Assembly: GCA_030039815.1 (NCBI GenBank)
Contig: JASHUW010000306.1
Span: 1 to 5,432 of the forward strand
Length of the DNA: 5,432 bases
Reading direction: 5' to 3'
Origin: Alphaproteobacteria bacterium
Lineage (GTDB): Bacteria > Pseudomonadota > Alphaproteobacteria > ATCC43930 > CGMCC-115725
Both the position numbers and the translations under genes were made by a program. How positions within the stretch are numbered: position 1 is the first letter of the stretch; the number at the start of each line of letters is the position of its first letter. Below, in pieces: positions 1-5,432 of the stretch. The notes beneath the pieces were generated by a model. It made no database searches, was not told the DNA's origin, and saw nothing but the letters and a program-made list of their open reading frames with translations.

Positions 1-1
1 G

Positions 2-835
2 GTGATGGACGGCGACCTGCAGCACGACGAGGCGCTGCTGCCGCGCATGTTCGAGAAGATCAAGGCGGAGCGGCTCGATGTCGTCGTCGCGAGCCGCCAT
101 GTCGGCGACGGCAACGTCGGCAATTTCGAGGCGTCGCGGGTCGCGATTAGCAATTTCGCGACGCGGCTCAGCCGGCTTGTCGTCAAGGCCGACCTTACCG
201 ACCCGATGAGCGGGTTCTTCGTGATCGAGCGCACGGCGTTCGACGCCGCGATGCGCCGGCTGTCGGGGCAGGGGTTCAAGATCCTGCTCGACCTGTTCGC
301 CTCGACCCCGCAGCCGTTTTCCTTTGCCGAGCTGCCGCTGCATTTCCGCGAGCGTCTGCATGGCGAAAGCAAGCTCGATACGCTGGTCGCCTGGGAATAT
401 CTGATGCTGCTGTTGCAGAAGCTGCTCGGGCCCGCGGTGCCGGTGCGCTTCCTGTTGTTTTCGCTGATCGGCGGGCTCGGCGTCGGGGTGCATCTGACGA
501 CGCTGTGGACGGCGCTGCACGTCGCGACGTTTCCGACGGCGCAAGCGACCGCGACCGTGGTCGCGATGACCTTCAATTTCCTCCTCAACAACCTCTTCAC
601 CTACCGCGATCGCCGGCTCAAGGGCTGGCGCATCCTCTCCGGGCTCGGCTCGTTCTACGCGGTGTGCGGGCTTGGCGCGGTGGCCAATGTCGGGATCGCG
701 GCATCGATCGCCGGCGCCCATTCGTGGTGGCTGGCGGGGCTCGCTGGCGCGGCGGTCTCGGCGGTGTGGAACTACGCGATGTCGTCGATCTTCACCTGGT
801 CGGTGCGGCGACCCGCAACCGTAGCGGCGAAGTAA
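2..835 (+). CDS. DPM1-like family 2 glycosyltransferase fused to GtrA domain (5' end outside window)
   Basis: The gene is already open at the window edge. The visible 277 residues begin inside the catalytic domain at VMDGDLQH, the DxD-type metal/nucleotide-sugar motif of dolichol-phosphate mannose synthase-like GT2 enzymes, so roughly the first 80-100 residues are missing and the GTG at base 2 is not the true start. Other family marks are DPMSGFF (68-72 region), QGFK (90-93) and ERLHGESK (117-124). Residues about 147-268 form a GtrA domain with four hydrophobic helices (about 149-172, 178-198, 212-236, 241-265) and the typical FNFLLNNLFTYRDRR and WNYAMSSIFTW segments. Family knowledge: the GT2 part transfers a sugar from a nucleotide donor to polyprenyl phosphate on the cytoplasmic face, and GtrA domains are associated with translocation of the lipid-linked sugar. 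The sugar cannot be told. The last 44 bases overlap the end of the opposing GT87 gene. The family is secure, the substrate is not. Confidence 0.93.
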   Translation: MMDGDLQHDEALLPRMFEKIKAERLDVVVASRHVGDGNVGNFEASRVAISNFATRLSRLVVKADLTDPMSGFFVIERTAFDAAMRRLSGQGFKILLDLFASTPQPFSFAELPLHFRERLHGESKLDTLVAWEYLMLLLQKLLGPAVPVRFLLFSLIGGLGVGVHLTTLWTALHVATFPTAQATATVVAMTFNFLLNNLFTYRDRRLKGWRILSGLGSFYAVCGLGAVANVGIAASIAGAHSWWLAGLAGAAVSAVWNYAMSSIFTWSVRRPATVAAK

Positions 836-2051
836 CCCCAAGCTCGCGAGCGGCGCGGCGCACCGCCAGGCCGAACAGCACCAAGGCGCAAATCGTGTTG
901 ACCGGCAGTGACAGCTCCTCGGCGAGGCCGCGGCTGTCGAGCATCGCCGCGTAAATCAGCGCCAGCGCGGTCTTTTCCCAGGCCGGCATCGCCTGCCTGC
1001 CGGCGCCGCGCAGCAGCCAGCAGCCCGCCACCGCGCCGATCATCATGTCGTAGAGCAGCGACAGCGGCACCGCCAGCAGCGTCGCCGAGGCGAGCACCGC
1101 GTTGCGCACCGGCAGCGACAGACCGCGCCGCCAGACGATGCCGACCACGGTCGCGCCGACGACCGTGAAGACACCTTGCACCGCATAGCTCGCGGCGATG
1201 CTCGCGCCCATCAACCGCATCGCGCCGAACGGGCTGACGAAGCCGCCGAACAGGATACGACCCGACTCGTACATCGAATGCGAGGCGCCGGCGGTGGCGA
1301 TGAAGGCTTCCCACGTTCCCAGGCCGAACAGCAGCAGCGACAGCAGCACCAGCGTCGCGGCGGAAACGGCGGCCGCGAGGAACGCCCGCCAATGCCCGCC
1401 GATGCCGAGCGCGAGCGGCACCAAAAGCGCGAAATGCGGCTTGTAGCACAGCGCCCCGAAGCACAGCCCGGCGAGCACCGGCCGCCGATCGACCAACAAC
1501 GTTCCGGCGCCGAACAGCGCGGCGGTGAGGAAGGCGTTCTGCCCGAGGCCAAAATTCCACCACACCGCCGGAAAGGCGAGCAGCGCGATCAGCGCCGTCG
1601 AGCTGAAATCGTCGAGGATGCGGCGCGCGACCAGCAGGAAGAGGACAAGCGTCGCGGTCTGGAACGCGATGAACGCCGTGAGATAGGGCAGGTGCGCGAC
1701 CAGCGCGAACAGCGCCTGGTAGACCGGCGGATAGTTGAAGAACTGGTATTGGATGCCCTGGCCGACGATCGCTTCCTCGACCGCGAGATGCGCCGCGTGA
1801 TCGTAGGCGAGCGCCGGCGTCCCCGCGTCGGCGAGCCGGCCCGCGGCGTAGAAGCTGACGAAATCGGTGGTATTGGGCTTGTCGAGCGGGACGATCCAGC
1901 CATGCGTCCCGGCGACGATGAAGCTGAAGACCGTGAGCTCGCAGACCAGGAGGATGATGACGTATAGCCGCAGTCGTTTGTGGCTCAACCATTCGCCACT
2001 TTCGAGTTGCGCCGCCATCTGGGTCAGAACCGCCGCCATCCGCCGCCCCAT
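792..2051 (-). CDS. GT87/DUF2029-type polytopic membrane glycosyltransferase
   Basis: The 419-residue protein is hydrophobic almost throughout, with about ten predicted membrane segments; the first is at about residues 29-47. Features matching the GT87 (DUF2029) GT-C family are TDFVSFYAAG in the first periplasmic loop (D63, a candidate catalytic acid), FNYPPVY (106-111), FGLGQNAF (167-174) and CYKPHFALL (202-210). Length is normal for the family, whose members use polyprenyl-phosphate sugars as donors outside the inner membrane; characterised examples are mycobacterial mannosyl/arabinosyl enzymes. The start is uncertain: ATGs at 2051, 2039 (M5) and 2018 (M12) all precede the first helix and none has a clear Shine-Dalgarno; M5 has GGGGCGG a few bases upstream. 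The dioxygenase gene lies 63 bases upstream on the same strand, suggesting one transcript. The stop TGA (792-794) lies inside the 3' end of the convergent GT2-GtrA gene. Membrane-protein class is firm; donor, acceptor and activity are inferred. Confidence 0.88.
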   Translation of the reverse strand: MGRRMAAVLTQMAAQLESGEWLSHKRLRLYVIILLVCELTVFSFIVAGTHGWIVPLDKPNTTDFVSFYAAGRLADAGTPALAYDHAAHLAVEEAIVGQGIQYQFFNYPPVYQALFALVAHLPYLTAFIAFQTATLVLFLLVARRILDDFSSTALIALLAFPAVWWNFGLGQNAFLTAALFGAGTLLVDRRPVLAGLCFGALCYKPHFALLVPLALGIGGHWRAFLAAAVSAATLVLLSLLLFGLGTWEAFIATAGASHSMYESGRILFGGFVSPFGAMRLMGASIAASYAVQGVFTVVGATVVGIVWRRGLSLPVRNAVLASATLLAVPLSLLYDMMIGAVAGCWLLRGAGRQAMPAWEKTALALIYAAMLDSRGLAEELSLPVNTICALVLFGLAVRRAARELGVTSPLRLRVAAPTR

Positions 2052-2114
2052 CCATTGGATGATGCGACGATAGAGGCGGGCGTTTAGAATTCCGTTAAGG
2101 ATACCGACGGGCGG

Positions 2115-2972
2115 TCAGGGACTGGTGCCGGCGAACCGTTCGTCGTGCCGCACGACCTGGATCTTGTAGTTCTCGCGGTAGCGGTCGCTGATCTCCCGGT
2201 GCACCGCGAGCGCGGCCGCGTCGCGTTCGGCGCGCGGCGGCTCGACCAGTTCGAAATTGCCGTAACGGTCGTGCCCACGCACCAGCATCGCCTTCAATCG
2301 CACGGGGCTGTTCACCCGGATGTGCGGCGGCACGTAATTGAGGCCGATCCCGACGCGGCGATGCGACGCATGGTTGGGTGCCGAGCGGTGCACGGCGAGC
2401 TCGTGGTGCAGCGAGAACTCGCCGGCCTTCAAGGCCATCGCCGTCGGCTTTCGTTTGTCGAACGGCTCGACGATCGTCTGCCCGGCGCGGTTGATGCTGT
2501 TTTTGAGGCCCATCGCGGCGTGGCGGTACATGCGCGGTTGCCCCTTCGACGACAACATCTCCATACAGCCGGCTTCGCGGCTGGCGTCGGTCAGCGCCAC
2601 CCAGGCGCAGACCTGCTCGTGCGGCTCCAGCCCGAAGAATGCGCCGTCCTGGTGCCAGGCGGCGAAGGTCTTCGAGTTCGGCTCCTTGATAAAGAAGGTG
2701 CTGGTCCACACCAGGATGTCCGGCCCGATCACGTCCTCGACCGCGTCAAGGATGCGCGGGTGGCGGATCAGCTCGTTGAACCAGGGCGAATGCGCGTAGC
2801 CGTGCGAGCGCCATTTCACATCGGCCTCGGCGACCGGACAGCCGAGCTCCGCTTCGAGCCGCTCGACACCGGCCAGGAAATAGGCGACCTCGTCCGGCGT
2901 CAGTGCCGAGATTGGATAAAGAAAGCCGTTGTCGTGAAACGCGGCGACCTGCTCCGCGGTCAATGCCTTCAT
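2115..2972 (-). CDS. Phytanoyl-CoA dioxygenase (PhyH) family Fe(II)/2-oxoglutarate oxygenase
   Basis: The 285-residue protein has no signal peptide or membrane segment and should be cytoplasmic. It begins with the family's usual opening (TAEQVAAFHDNGFLYP, residues 5-20). The jelly-roll iron site is visible: H107 and D109 in AAWHQDGAFFGL, and a distal H195 in HHELAVHRSAPN; R206, eleven residues after H195 as in human PHYH, would bind the 2-oxoglutarate carboxylate. CAWVALTDASREAGCMEML (122-140) is the conserved core strand-and-turn region. Because D109 is present, hydroxylation is expected rather than the halogenation of SyrB2-type relatives, which have Ala or Gly there. Members act on very different small molecules and lipids, so the substrate is unknown. 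Position 196, often Gly (HGS) in relatives, is Arg here. The start is supported by GAGGAA eight bases upstream. It is probably first in a two-gene unit with the GT87 gene, hinting at a role in glycan or lipid modification. Confidence 0.93.
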   Translation of the reverse strand: MKALTAEQVAAFHDNGFLYPISALTPDEVAYFLAGVERLEAELGCPVAEADVKWRSHGYAHSPWFNELIRHPRILDAVEDVIGPDILVWTSTFFIKEPNSKTFAAWHQDGAFFGLEPHEQVCAWVALTDASREAGCMEMLSSKGQPRMYRHAAMGLKNSINRAGQTIVEPFDKRKPTAMALKAGEFSLHHELAVHRSAPNHASHRRVGIGLNYVPPHIRVNSPVRLKAMLVRGHDRYGNFELVEPPRAERDAAALAVHREISDRYRENYKIQVVRHDERFAGTSP

Positions 2973-2980
2973 GGCGTCGC

Positions 2981-2986
2981 TTCCTC
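2981..2986 (-). promoter_or_regulatory. Ribosome binding site of the PhyH-family gene
   Basis: On the minus strand GAGGAA lies eight bases before the ATG at 2972. It is a good Shine-Dalgarno match at normal spacing and fixes the start of the oxygenase. Confidence 0.75.
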
Positions 2987-3088
2987 AATAGCCCGGCAGG
3001 GCGCACCCGCGGGAATGTCCATTCGCCGGCACCTTCGCCGCAATCGCAATCTGCTCCGGCGGGAAGAGTAATCCAAATTTAAGCGCGA

Positions 3089-3105
3089 TCCCGCAGGATG
3101 CGGGA
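3089..3105 (+). promoter_or_regulatory. Hairpin presenting the ribosome binding site of the 3106-4770 gene
   Basis: TCCCGC (3089-3094) and GCGGGA (3100-3105) are perfectly complementary and enclose the five-base loop AGGAT, which carries the AGGA Shine-Dalgarno (3095-3098), seven bases before the ATG at 3106. The stem ends directly at the start codon. An alternative pairing adds GCGAT (3085-3089) with ATCGC (3117-3121), which would enclose the start codon in an internal bulge. The pairing is directly visible; any effect on translation is inference. Confidence 0.5.
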
Positions 3106-4770
3106 ATGATTGCAGAATCGCTCCTCGTCACGCGATCCGCCGCGCCGGCGCATTGGCGGACAGCGCTGGCGGCGGCGGTGTTGCTGACGCTGGCGGTGCC
3201 GTTCTTCGCGGTCGCGATCCCGCCGGTGCTCGATTATCCGAACCACTTGGCGCGGGCCTTCTTGCTGACCCTCGGTCAAAGCGATGCGCTGCTGTCGCAA
3301 ATGTACGCGCCCAACTGGTCGATCCTGCCAAATCTTGCGCTCGACCTGGTGCTGCCGCCGCTGCTCTATGTGTTGCCGCTGGACGTCGCGGGACGGTTGA
3401 TCCTGGCCGGCTCGCTGTTCGCGCCGCTTGGCGGTGCGGCCCTCTACAGCATCTGCCTGTTCGGAAAGAAATCTTGGTGGTGGCCGCTATGCAGCGCGGT
3501 CGTGGCGTTCAATGCCGGCTTCCTCCTCGGCTTTATGAACTTCCTCTACGGTCTCGGCGCCGCCTTCGCGGTCGCGGCGCTGTGGCTGAAGTGGCGGGAG
3601 CGGCGCCCGACCGCGGCGGTGCTCGGCGCGGCTGCGGGCGGCGCGATCGTCTTTTTTTGCCACATTGCCGCGCTCGGACTGCTCGGAGCGCTGATCGCGG
3701 GATATGAGGTCGATCGGCTTTACCCGATGCTGCGTCGCGGCGATTTCGTCTGGCGCATCTTTTGGCGGCGGGGGCTGGCCGCTGCCGCTGTCTTTGTTCC
3801 GGCGGTGTTGTTTTACGCGCTGTCGCCGACTTCGGACGAAGTCGGCGCCATCGTTTGGCCGCCGAGCCCCGTGGTCACCAAGCCGGTCTTCCTGTTTGCG
3901 GCGGTGATGAACTACAGCTTGCCGCTCGATCTCGTGAGCGCCATCGCATTGCTTTGCGTGTTATGGGCGGGGCTGCGCAACGGCTGGCTGAGACTGCCGC
4001 TGAGCACGGCCGTCGCGCTCGCGTTGCTGGCGACCGCCTACCTGGCGACGCCGTTTCGCATCCAGGGCGGTGCCTTCTTCGATTTTCGCTTCGCTGTGAT
4101 GATCGGCTACGTGCTGTGCGCCGGTCTCGTCGAGACCGGGGCCGTTCCGCGCCGCATCGGGATGGCGGCTGTTGCCGGGCTCGTCGCGCTGGCCGTCGTG
4201 CGGATCGGCGCGCTCACCGTCATGTGGCATGGCTATGATCGGGAAGTCGCCGAGATGCGCGCCGCGGTCGCGCCGGTACCGCCGGGTGCGCGGGTGCTTG
4301 TCGCCCTGGTGACCGCGACCGACGCGCCGGAATACTGGCGGGAGGCGAGGCCGGTACGGCGCATCGACGCCGTGGTCGCGACCGATTCGCACCTGCCGGC
4401 GCTGCTGTTGGCGCAGCGCGGCGCCTTTTCGCCGCTCATCTTCGCCGACCCCGGAAAACAGCCGATCCGGGTACGCGCGGCGTTTGCCGACCTCGCGCCG
4501 CCGCGCTCCGACTGGGGGCTGCCGAGCTATCGCCAGCTTCGCAGCGGCCCCCTCACCGCGGAGGAGCAGGGTCACTTCCCCTATCTGCACGATTGGCCCA
4601 ACAAATTCGATTATCTGCTGGTTGTCGATGCCGACGGTCTGCCCGCGGACGACGGTTTGCCGCACGACCGGCTGAAACCGGTGGTGCATACCGGCATCGC
4701 GACGTTGTTCCGGATCCTTCCGTCGCCAGCGCCTGGCGACCGCCCGCCGCCGTCCAACAGCGCGGGATAG
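3106..4770 (+). CDS. Polytopic membrane protein, GT-C-like, with soluble C-terminal domain; function unknown
   Basis: The 554-residue protein has a short basic N-terminus, a first membrane helix at about residues 18-40, then about nine or ten further hydrophobic segments up to about 372, followed by a mostly hydrophilic C-terminal domain of about 180 residues. Right after helix 1 comes PPVLDYPNHLAR (39-50), with acidic D43 and H47 in the first extracytoplasmic loop, the layout seen in GT-C glycosyltransferases. GGAFFDFRFAVM (321-332) precedes a late helix, another charged loop motif. The C-terminal part includes HDWPNKFDYLLVVDADG (495-511) and ends in a Pro-rich tail. I do not recognise a named family; a lipid-linked-sugar-dependent glycosyltransferase is the best guess, and a non-enzymatic membrane protein remains possible. 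The ATG at 3106 is supported by AGGA seven bases upstream, inside a small hairpin. It is transcribed divergently from the oxygenase gene across a 133-base spacer. A GC-rich hairpin follows its stop. Confidence 0.85.
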   Translation: MIAESLLVTRSAAPAHWRTALAAAVLLTLAVPFFAVAIPPVLDYPNHLARAFLLTLGQSDALLSQMYAPNWSILPNLALDLVLPPLLYVLPLDVAGRLILAGSLFAPLGGAALYSICLFGKKSWWWPLCSAVVAFNAGFLLGFMNFLYGLGAAFAVAALWLKWRERRPTAAVLGAAAGGAIVFFCHIAALGLLGALIAGYEVDRLYPMLRRGDFVWRIFWRRGLAAAAVFVPAVLFYALSPTSDEVGAIVWPPSPVVTKPVFLFAAVMNYSLPLDLVSAIALLCVLWAGLRNGWLRLPLSTAVALALLATAYLATPFRIQGGAFFDFRFAVMIGYVLCAGLVETGAVPRRIGMAAVAGLVALAVVRIGALTVMWHGYDREVAEMRAAVAPVPPGARVLVALVTATDAPEYWREARPVRRIDAVVATDSHLPALLLAQRGAFSPLIFADPGKQPIRVRAAFADLAPPRSDWGLPSYRQLRSGPLTAEEQGHFPYLHDWPNKFDYLLVVDADGLPADDGLPHDRLKPVVHTGIATLFRILPSPAPGDRPPPSNSAG

Positions 4771-4775
4771 GCGCG

Positions 4776-4798
4776 CCGCCTCGTTGCCGGCGAGGCGG
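4776..4798 (+). terminator. GC-rich hairpin after the 3106-4770 gene, possible terminator
   Basis: CCGCCTCG (4776-4783) pairs perfectly with CGAGGCGG (4791-4798) around a seven-base loop, five bases after the TAG stop. The stem is strong, but no T-run follows, so it is a weak candidate for intrinsic termination; it may instead protect the mRNA 3' end. Location just after a stop and before the next gene supports an end-of-transcript role. Confidence 0.45.
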
Positions 4799-4827
4799 AC
4801 CGCCCGCGGCGCGACCGGCTCGCGGCG

Positions 4828-4841
4828 GCTCCGTCCGGAGC
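4828..4841. repeat. Second small inverted repeat in the spacer before hisS
   Basis: GCTCC (4828-4832) and GGAGC (4837-4841) are complementary around the loop GTCC, 29 bases after the first hairpin. In such GC-rich sequence a short palindrome can arise by chance. The rest of the 4771-4968 spacer shows no tRNA, no credible small gene and no strong promoter. Confidence 0.35.
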
Positions 4842-4956
4842 GGAATCGATTGCGCATCGTCGGCGCTTTGCTGTAGCGAGAGCCCGCGCCGCGCCGGCGT
4901 TCGGCTTATGGCTTGAGGAAGCGCGCGCGACATCCTACCTCTACGAGCCGCGCCAC

Positions 4957-4962
4957 GAGGAG
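4957..4962 (+). promoter_or_regulatory. Ribosome binding site of hisS
   Basis: GAGGAG lies six bases before the ATG at 4969. It is a near-ideal Shine-Dalgarno and confirms the hisS start. Confidence 0.85.
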
Positions 4963-4968
4963 ACCACC

Positions 4969-5432
4969 ATGCCCGCCTTGCAGCCGGTGCGCGGCACGCA
5001 AGACCTGTTGCCCGACGCCGCGCGGCGTCACCGCCATGTGCGCGAAACCGCGCGCCGGCTTGCCGAGCTGTACGGTTTCGCCGAGATCGACATTCCGGTC
5101 TTCGAGTTCACCGAGGTCTTCGCGCGGCCGATCGGCGAGCATACCGACATCGTCTCGAAGGAGATGTATTCGCTGAAGGATCGCGGCGGCGAGGATTTGA
5201 GCCTCAGGCCCGAGTTCACCGCCGGCATCGTGCGCGCGGTGCTGTCGAACAGTCTGACGCAGTCGGCGCCACTCAAATTCTTCGCCAGCGGTCCGGTGTT
5301 CCGTTACGAGCGGCCGCAAAAAGGCCGCTTCCGCCAGTTCCACCAGATCGATGCGGAAATCCTCGGCGTCGCCCAGCCGCAGGCCGATATCGAGCTGATC
5401 GCGCTTGCCCGGCGCACGCTCGACGCGCTCGG
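4969..5432 (+). CDS. hisS: Histidyl-tRNA synthetase, N-terminal part (3' end outside window)
   Basis: The frame runs from ATG 4969 with no stop to the window edge, giving 154 full codons of a protein usually about 420-500 residues long. It charges tRNA-His with histidine in the cytoplasm as a class II homodimer. Visible marks: PVRGTQDLLPD near the N-terminus (start of the catalytic core); the motif 1 region with YGFAEIDIPVFEFTEVF (35-51); DLSLRPEFTAGIVRA (76-90), which holds the family's LRPE substrate-binding segment; and motif 2, GPVFRYERPQKGRFRQFHQ (108-126), where R112 corresponds to the ATP-contacting motif 2 arginine (R113 in E. coli). Translation through the region shows no frameshift. 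The start has a strong ribosome binding site. The upstream gene ends 198 bases away with a hairpin between, so hisS probably has its own promoter, although I could not identify one with confidence. Confidence 0.97.
   Translation, partial: MPALQPVRGTQDLLPDAARRHRHVRETARRLAELYGFAEIDIPVFEFTEVFARPIGEHTDIVSKEMYSLKDRGGEDLSLRPEFTAGIVRAVLSNSLTQSAPLKFFASGPVFRYERPQKGRFRQFHQIDAEILGVAQPQADIELIALARRTLDAL

Noticed and set aside
1176..1967. Long open frame on the plus strand opposite the GT87 gene (263 residues)
   Set aside because: It is rich in Arg, Glu, Gln and Asp with no domain pattern, and lies wholly antisense to a gene with clear membrane helices and family motifs; this is the usual open antisense frame of GC-rich DNA.
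2115..2117. TGA between the PhyH and GT87 frames as a readthrough or selenocysteine codon
   Set aside because: No selenocysteine hairpin is apparent, the PhyH domain is complete before the stop, and ATGs are available for the GT87 gene.
3006..3013. CCCGCGGG palindrome in the divergent spacer as an operator
   Set aside because: An eight-base GC palindrome is expected by chance at this base composition and nothing else supports a binding site.
2145..3071. Long open frame on the plus strand opposite the PhyH gene (308 residues)
   Set aside because: It mirrors the codon pattern of the oxygenase, shows no recognisable motif and has no convincing ribosome binding site.
3961..4857. Long minus-strand open frame opposite the membrane protein gene (298 residues)
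   Set aside because: Arg-rich composition without motifs, antisense to a gene with a supported start and clear helices.
4850..4877. Possible hisS promoter: TTGCGC, 16 bases, TGTAGC
   Set aside because: Only 3 of 6 matches in each element; this is not better than chance in this sequence.
4913..4923. TTGAGGAAGCG, identical to the 11 bases at the PhyH ribosome binding site on the other strand
   Set aside because: No start codon follows at a usable distance; the match is short and purine-rich, so coincidence is likely.

Overview
The window is G+C-rich, coding-dense bacterial DNA, most likely from an alphaproteobacterium. Base composition, codon use and the histidyl-tRNA synthetase text (for example RGTQDLLP, FEFTEVFARPIGE, FRYERPQKGRFRQF, AEILGVAQPQADIEL) resemble Sphingomonadales or Rhodospirillales. 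That placement is from memory of the family, not from a search.

Layout, left to right. (1) Bases 2-835, plus strand: the 3' part of a gene for a DPM1-like family 2 glycosyltransferase fused to a four-helix GtrA domain. (2) Bases 792-2051, minus strand: a GT87/DUF2029-type polytopic membrane glycosyltransferase that runs tail-to-tail into gene 1, with a 44-base overlap. (3) Bases 2115-2972, minus strand: a phytanoyl-CoA dioxygenase (PhyH)-family Fe(II)/2-oxoglutarate oxygenase, 63 bases upstream of gene 2 on the same strand and probably co-transcribed with it. (4) A 133-base divergent spacer (2973-3105), which must hold the upstream signals for both directions. (5) Bases 3106-4770, plus strand: a 554-residue polytopic membrane protein that looks GT-C-like, with a soluble C-terminal domain. 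(6) A 198-base spacer with two GC-rich hairpins. (7) Bases 4969-5432, plus strand: the first 154 codons of hisS, cut by the window edge.

How the genes may work together: a DPM1-like enzyme makes a polyprenyl-phosphate sugar, GtrA-type domains are thought to help move such lipids across the inner membrane, and GT87/GT-C enzymes use them as donors on the periplasmic side. One GT2-GtrA protein and two membrane proteins of this style therefore suggest a small locus for periplasmic or cell-surface glycosylation. The oxygenase in the middle could hydroxylate a lipid, sugar or acceptor of that pathway, but its substrate cannot be read from sequence. hisS is a housekeeping gene that appears to mark the edge of this locus. 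I saw no mobile element, CRISPR array, tRNA or rRNA.
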